The notes beneath the pieces are model-generated. The model saw nothing but the letters and a program-made list of their open reading frames with translations. It was not told the origin of the DNA and ran no database searches. From Gammaproteobacteria bacterium (GTDB taxonomy: Bacteria > Pseudomonadota > Gammaproteobacteria > PS1 > Pseudothioglobaceae): a stretch of DNA of 10,820 nt. The stretch covers positions 2,366-13,185 of the forward strand of contig DNJI01000100.1 of the NCBI GenBank assembly GCA_003489145.1. The letters are read 5' to 3'. Position numbers and translations under genes: made by a program. Positions 7,148 through 10,820 of the stretch are shown piece by piece (within the stretch, counting starts at the first letter, position 1; each line of letters opens with the position of its first letter).

Positions 7148-8498
7148 AGTGAGAATCTCCGAGCATTTTTTCTAGGTAGTGGATGTTCATGCCGCCCTGA
7201 CGAAAAGTCTCATCAGCCATAATACGGGCTTGTAACGGGATGTTGGTTTTGATACCATCAATCACCATTTCATCGAGTGCATTTTGCATTTTGACAATGG
7301 CGCCGAGTCGCGTATCAGCAAAGGTAATCAGCTTGCCAATCATTGAGTCATAATGCGGCGGCACTGTGTAACCGTTATAAACATGAGAATCTACACGCAC
7401 ACCTAGGCCACCAGCTACGTGGTATTGGGTGATTTTTCCGGGTGATGGCATAAAGTTGTTTGGGTCTTCGGCGTTAATGCGACACTCAATTGAATAGCCT
7501 TTGATTTCAACCTCGTCTTGGGTGAACGACAATGGTTGGCCATCAGCAATGAGTATTTGTTCGCGCACAATATCAATACCAGTAATCATCTCGGTCACTG
7601 GGTGCTCTACTTGAACACGAGTGTTCATTTCAATAAAGTAAAACTCGTCGTTTTCAAATAAAAACTCAAATGTACCTGCACCTCGGTAGTTAATGGCTTT
7701 ACAAGCATCAGCACAAACCGCGCCGATTTTATTACGAAGTTCGGGTGTGATGCCTGGTGCAGGCGCTTCTTCAACTACTTTTTGGTGGCGTCGCTGCATA
7801 GAGCAGTCACGTTCACCGAGGTGCACAGCGTTGCCGTGTTCATCCGCCAATATTTGAATTTCAACATGACGAGGTGTAGTGAGGAATTTTTCCATATACA
7901 CTTCTGCATTACCAAAAAAACTTAAACCTTCGGTTTTAGCAAGCTCAATTGAAGCTAATAAATCTTCTTCTTTTTCCACCACTTGCATGCCTCGACCACC
8001 ACCACCGCCAGAAGCTTTAATGATAATTGGCAGGCCAATATTTCTTGCAATTTCCATGTTTTCAATATCGTTAGTACCTAAGCCACCATCTGACCCCGGT
8101 ACACAAGGTACGCTAGATTTTTGCATGGCTTCAATGGCTGCCACTTTATCACCCATCACACGAATATTATCAGCACGAGGACCAATAAAAATAAAACCAC
8201 TTTCTTCTACGCGTTGAGCAAAGTCCGCACTTTCAGATAGGAAACCATAGCCTGGGTGAATCGCATCTGCATGCGTTACTTCAGCCGCACTAATGAGTGC
8301 TGGAATGTTGAGATAACTGTCTGTTGATGAGGGTGGGCCAATACAAACCGCTTCATCTGCTAGACGCACGTGTTTTAAGCATGCATCTGCCGTTGAGTAA
8401 ACAGCAACTGTTTTAATGCCAAGCTCTTTACAGGCGCGCAAAATACGCAAGGCGATTTCACCACGGTTGGCGATTAGAACTTTTTGAATTTTATTCAT
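7146..8498 (-). CDS. accC: Biotin carboxylase subunit of acetyl-CoA carboxylase
   Basis: AccC uses ATP and bicarbonate to carboxylate the biotin carried on AccB, the first half-reaction of malonyl-CoA synthesis. The protein has 450 residues, one more than E. coli AccC. Domains in order are the biotin carboxylase N-domain (residues 1-113, with VLIANRGEIALRI), the ATP-grasp domain (about 115-325) and the C-terminal domain (about 334-440). ATP and bicarbonate residues align with the E. coli enzyme shifted by two: K118, K161, the Gly-rich loop at 164-170, K240, E278, E290, R294, E298 and R340. The start ATG overlaps the accB stop as ATGA, and no Shine-Dalgarno is visible, so translation is probably coupled, keeping carrier and carboxylase in step. 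In pseudomonads prmA commonly follows accC; here argC follows instead. Confidence 0.98.
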   Translation of the reverse strand: MNKIQKVLIANRGEIALRILRACKELGIKTVAVYSTADACLKHVRLADEAVCIGPPSSTDSYLNIPALISAAEVTHADAIHPGYGFLSESADFAQRVEESGFIFIGPRADNIRVMGDKVAAIEAMQKSSVPCVPGSDGGLGTNDIENMEIARNIGLPIIIKASGGGGGRGMQVVEKEEDLLASIELAKTEGLSFFGNAEVYMEKFLTTPRHVEIQILADEHGNAVHLGERDCSMQRRHQKVVEEAPAPGITPELRNKIGAVCADACKAINYRGAGTFEFLFENDEFYFIEMNTRVQVEHPVTEMITGIDIVREQILIADGQPLSFTQDEVEIKGYSIECRINAEDPNNFMPSPGKITQYHVAGGLGVRVDSHVYNGYTVPPHYDSMIGKLITFADTRLGAIVKMQNALDEMVIDGIKTNIPLQARIMADETFRQGGMNIHYLEKMLGDSH

Positions 8499-8941
8499 TG
8501 GATTACAACTAAAGTTTGACCAAATTCAACAGCGTCACCGTCATTACATAAAATCTCTGTCACCGTGCCTGACTGATCTGCTTCAATTTGGTTCATAATT
8601 TTCATCGCCTCAACGATACAAATGGTATCGCCTTGGTTAACATGCTGACCAATTTTAACAAAGACTTCAGAAGTTGGTGACGCCGCACCATAATAAGTGC
8701 CCACCATTGGCGAGGTGATTGGATGACCATCAACAACGGTTGCTGTGTCTTCAGACGCCGTTGCTGCTGCCACCGCAACTGGCGCAGGGGCCGCTGCAGC
8801 TACTGCAACTGGTGCTGCTACCATAGGTGCGTCACCATAGCGCGAAATGCGAACCGATTCTTCTCCTTCGTGAATTTCAATCTCCGCCATGCCAGACTGC
8901 TCTAACAATTCCATTAATTTTTTTACTTTACGAATGTCCAT
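8495..8941 (-). CDS. accB: Biotin carboxyl carrier protein of acetyl-CoA carboxylase
   Basis: AccB carries the biotin that shuttles carboxylate between AccC and the AccAD carboxyltransferase in the cytoplasm. It has 148 residues. An N-terminal helical segment (1-36, MDIRKVKKLMELLEQSG) probably contacts AccC. It is followed by a flexible Ala/Pro/Val linker (about 40-62) and the biotinyl domain (73-148). The biotinylated lysine is K114 in EAMKIMN, and the protruding 'thumb' typical of AccB is present around residues 88-95 (SPTSEVFV). The linker contains the eight-residue unit APVAVAAA twice (43-50 and 53-60). An AGGGG site 6 bases before the ATG overlaps the aroQ stop. The stop overlaps the accC start. 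The carboxyltransferase genes accA and accD are not in the window, as is usual in gammaproteobacteria. Confidence 0.97.
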   Translation of the reverse strand: MDIRKVKKLMELLEQSGMAEIEIHEGEESVRISRYGDAPMVAAPVAVAAAAPAPVAVAAATASEDTATVVDGHPITSPMVGTYYGAASPTSEVFVKIGQHVNQGDTICIVEAMKIMNQIEADQSGTVTEILCNDGDAVEFGQTLVVIQ

Positions 8942-8950
8942 TTTCTTCCC

Positions 8951-9394
8951 CTATGATTGTGTTTGTATGTGTTTAATTGCCGCACTCATTGCGAAGTCGT
9001 AGCCTTGTGCACCAAAGCCAGAAATCACGCCTTGCGCTATGTCTGAAAAATATGATTTAGAGCGAAACTCCTCGCGTTTGTATACGTTCGAGAGGTGTAC
9101 CTCTGTGAATGGAATATCCACAGCCAGCATCGCATCACGCAATGCCACTGAGGTATGCGTAAATGCCGCCGGATTAATAATGATATATTTAACACTGTCT
9201 TTGTGCGCTTGGTGAATACGTTCAATCAATCCGACCTCTGCATTGTCTTGATGGTGGTCAAGCGTTAAACCAGCTTGTGTTGCTATATCGGTAACTTGAT
9301 TAACGATATCCTCTAAGGTTTGCGCACCATAATGGCCAGGCTCACGAGTGCCGAGCATGTTGAGATTTGGGCCATTGAGTAACAAAATATCCAT
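8951..9394 (-). CDS. aroQ: Type II 3-dehydroquinate dehydratase
   Basis: This enzyme dehydrates 3-dehydroquinate to 3-dehydroshikimate, the third step of the shikimate pathway. It is 147 residues, the standard size of the type II dodecameric enzyme, which is unrelated to the type I AroD of E. coli. Visible catalytic residues are R17 and Y22 in GTREPGHYG, N75 in INPAAFTH, H100 in EVHLSN and R111 in REEFRSKS. R17 and Y22 lie on the mobile active-site lid. The opening MDILLLNGPNLNMLG is typical and supports the ATG at 9392-9394. No Shine-Dalgarno is evident in front of it. It heads the nine-gene run and lies 9 bases before accB. The order dsbD-aroQ-accB-accC is also found in pseudomonads. Confidence 0.97.
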   Translation of the reverse strand: MDILLLNGPNLNMLGTREPGHYGAQTLEDIVNQVTDIATQAGLTLDHHQDNAEVGLIERIHQAHKDSVKYIIINPAAFTHTSVALRDAMLAVDIPFTEVHLSNVYKREEFRSKSYFSDIAQGVISGFGAQGYDFAMSAAIKHIQTQS

Positions 9395-9499
9395 GGTTAC
9401 AATTAGTGTTGTTAAATAAAACTGATTTTACCACCAACATCACAGATGTTAGTAGGCTTTATCGGCATTTTAACTACACAATTTAGGTGTTTTTAAGTT
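9395..9499 (-). other. Intergenic region between dsbD and aroQ, likely promoter region of the nine-gene run
   Basis: These 105 AT-rich bases are the only sizeable gap upstream of aroQ, so a promoter for aroQ and the genes behind it is expected here. On the minus strand, TAAAAT stretches at about 9426-9431 and 9466-9472 could be -10 elements, but neither has a good -35 partner at the right distance, and I do not call one. The gap also holds a 9-bp inverted repeat, listed separately, and a smaller TAAAA/TTTTA palindrome at 9417-9430. No ORF or RNA gene is seen. Confidence 0.4.
9433..9453 (-). repeat. 9-bp inverted repeat between dsbD and aroQ
   Basis: On the minus strand, ACTAACATC and GATGTTGGT pair over 9 bp (one G-U in RNA) around a 3-base TGT loop; the inner 6 bp are perfect. 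No run of T follows directly, although a TTTTATTT stretch starts about 10 bases further on, so it is a poor intrinsic terminator for dsbD. It could instead be an operator overlapping the aroQ promoter, or an mRNA hairpin protecting the dsbD 3' end. The function is unknown. Confidence 0.45.
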
Positions 9500-10820
9500 T
9501 TATTGAGCCTTGTTGAAATGTTCGAGATAGCCTTGGGCGTTAATTTCGCCCACAATACGCTGAGAGCGTTTTTCAACGCCGTTATTGAAAAACAAAATAG
9601 CCGGTGGGCCGATAATGTTAAAACGCGCCATTAACGCCTTATCAATTTCATCATTTGCTGTGACATCTGCTTGCAAGGCAATATGATTTTTCATTGTGTC
9701 AACTACCTTGTCGTTTGAGAAAACGAAACGTTCAAGTTCTTTACAAGAAATACACCAATCAGCATAGAAGTCTAGCATGACGATTTGATTGTTTGCCTTG
9801 GCTCTGAGCAGTATTCGATCAAGATCCGCGTTTGATTTAATTTTTTCAAACTTAACATGCACTTGTTCTGATTGAGTGCTAGCGCCGTAGCCAGAGAGCG
9901 GCGCCAACATATCACCACCACCACGAGCCACCAAGCCCCACAGTAAAATACCGTAAGCTAACACCAGTAGGCCGATCGCTTTAAAGATACGCTGCCACGG
10001 TGTTGGTGTATTGGTGAGCGAATTGAGTACGCCCATCGCAATGGGTGAGAAGCTAAATAAGGTGGCCCATAATGCTAATGATACGACCGGTGAGATAATA
10101 CGATCAAGTAACCAAATGGCAACAGCCAACATCAAGATGCCGAATACATATTTGATATTGTCCATCCAGCCGCCGGCTTTAGGTAATTTGCTCACACCCG
10201 CACCGATAGCTAATAGCGGTGCGCCCATACCCAAACTCATGACGAACAGAGACAGCCCGCCAAGCATAGCATCACCCGTTTGACCAATGTAAATCAGCGC
10301 ACCTGCTAACGGTGGCGCCACACACGGGCCAACGATTAGTGCAGATAAGAAGCCCATAATGGCCACACCAATGAGGTGTCCTCCCTCTTGTTTATTGCTG
10401 ATTTTAGCAATTTTGTTTTGTAAGCCAGTAGGCAGTTGGATTTCATAATAGCCAAACATTGAGAACGCTAAGGCGACAAATATCAAGGCAAATACCACCA
10501 GTATCCAAGGCGTTTGGAATAACACTTGTAGGTTTTCACCAAAGTAGCCTGCGAGTACGCCAGCAATCGAATACGTGACACTCATCGCCAACACAAATAC
10601 GATCGACATAACCAGTGCTTTCCTGGTGGTAACTTCGCCTTTGTGACCCACAATAATGCCAGATAAAATTGGAATCATTGGGAACACACAAGGCGTGAGT
10701 GAAAGCAATAAACCGAATCCAAAGAAGCTGGCTAACACCCAAAATATGTTATCTTGTTGGAGTAACGCTGCAATTTTGTCGGTTTCGTTAAGCTCGATTG
10801 TCGGTGTATTCGTCGGTGTA
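9500..10820 (-). CDS. dsbD: Thiol:disulfide interchange protein DsbD, C-terminal part, cut by window edge
   Basis: DsbD carries electrons from cytoplasmic thioredoxin across the inner membrane to periplasmic partners such as DsbC and cytochrome c maturation proteins. The 439 visible residues run to the natural stop. They comprise a short linker rich in Thr, Pro and Asn, the multi-helix membrane domain (about visible residues 28-300) and the C-terminal thioredoxin-like gamma domain (about 330-439). The two membrane cysteines are present in LTPCVFP (visible C44) and VGPCVAPP (C166). The gamma domain has the redox pair in DWCISCKE (C356 and C359) and a cis-Pro in IIGPPAILFF. A GTG at 10736-10738 could look like a start, but the frame stays open to the window edge with DsbD-like sequence, so the real start and the periplasmic alpha domain lie outside. 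Full-length family members have about 570-600 residues. Confidence 0.95.
   Translation of the reverse strand, partial: TPTNTPTIELNETDKIAALLQQDNIFWVLASFFGFGLLLSLTPCVFPMIPILSGIIVGHKGEVTTRKALVMSIVFVLAMSVTYSIAGVLAGYFGENLQVLFQTPWILVVFALIFVALAFSMFGYYEIQLPTGLQNKIAKISNKQEGGHLIGVAIMGFLSALIVGPCVAPPLAGALIYIGQTGDAMLGGLSLFVMSLGMGAPLLAIGAGVSKLPKAGGWMDNIKYVFGILMLAVAIWLLDRIISPVVSLALWATLFSFSPIAMGVLNSLTNTPTPWQRIFKAIGLLVLAYGILLWGLVARGGGDMLAPLSGYGASTQSEQVHVKFEKIKSNADLDRILLRAKANNQIVMLDFYADWCISCKELERFVFSNDKVVDTMKNHIALQADVTANDEIDKALMARFNIIGPPAILFFNNGVEKRSQRIVGEINAQGYLEHFNKAQ

Noticed and set aside
8723..8905. 60-residue Cys/Arg-rich plus-strand frame that looks like a metal-binding peptide
   Set aside because: The cysteines and arginines arise from reading the Ala/Pro/Val linker repeat of accB backwards; it has no ribosome binding site and no conserved spacing.
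10736..10738. GTG as the true start of a short, alpha-domain-less CcdA/DsbD-like protein
   Set aside because: The frame stays open for 27 more codons to the window edge and matches a DsbD linker plus the start of the first membrane helix, so this codon is internal.
10536..10742. 68-residue minus-strand frame overlapping dsbD
   Set aside because: It is an alternative frame of the DsbD membrane segment with no coherent domain; DsbD in the other frame has all expected cysteines.

Overview
The window is an ordinary, densely packed housekeeping region of a bacterial chromosome. All thirteen genes lie on the minus strand, so the transcriptional order runs from high to low coordinates. UbiE, UbiJ and UbiB (aerobic ubiquinone synthesis), ErpA, DsbD, and the dsbD-aroQ-accB-accC and rplY-pth-ychF gene orders all point to a gammaproteobacterium with AT-leaning DNA. 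The general look (short citrate synthase, compact operons, protein wording) resembles sulfur-oxidising SUP05/Thioglobus-type bacteria. That placement is an impression from protein sequence, not the result of a search.

Layout in transcription order. (1) 10820-9500: the C-terminal part of dsbD, whose periplasmic N-terminal domain lies outside the window. (2) A 105-base gap holding a 9-bp inverted repeat. (3) 9394-1736: a nine-gene run, aroQ, accB, accC, argC, erpA, gltA, ubiE, ubiJ and ubiB. Gaps are 4-12 bases and two junctions overlap by ATGA (accB/accC and erpA/gltA), so it probably forms one long operon. (4) A 141-base gap with a candidate promoter and, directly against the rplY ribosome binding site, a short hairpin followed by a U-rich tract. 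(5) 1594-1: rplY, pth and the N-terminal third of ychF, with gaps of 16 and 3 bases.

The long run mixes pathways. It covers aromatic synthesis (AroQ), the first step of fatty-acid synthesis (AccB and AccC, the biotin carrier and carboxylase halves of acetyl-CoA carboxylase), and arginine synthesis (ArgC). It also covers Fe-S cluster delivery (ErpA), acetyl-CoA entry to 2-oxoglutarate (citrate synthase), and ubiquinone synthesis (UbiE, UbiJ, UbiB). The last transcription unit is translational: ribosomal protein bL25, peptidyl-tRNA hydrolase and the ribosome-associated ATPase YchF.

No gap exceeds 141 bases. I saw no tRNA, rRNA, CRISPR array, insertion sequence, phage gene or broken gene. I found no candidate for a previously undescribed system. 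The items worth a second look are modest: the leader hairpin of rplY, the composition of the long operon, and the inverted repeat before aroQ.
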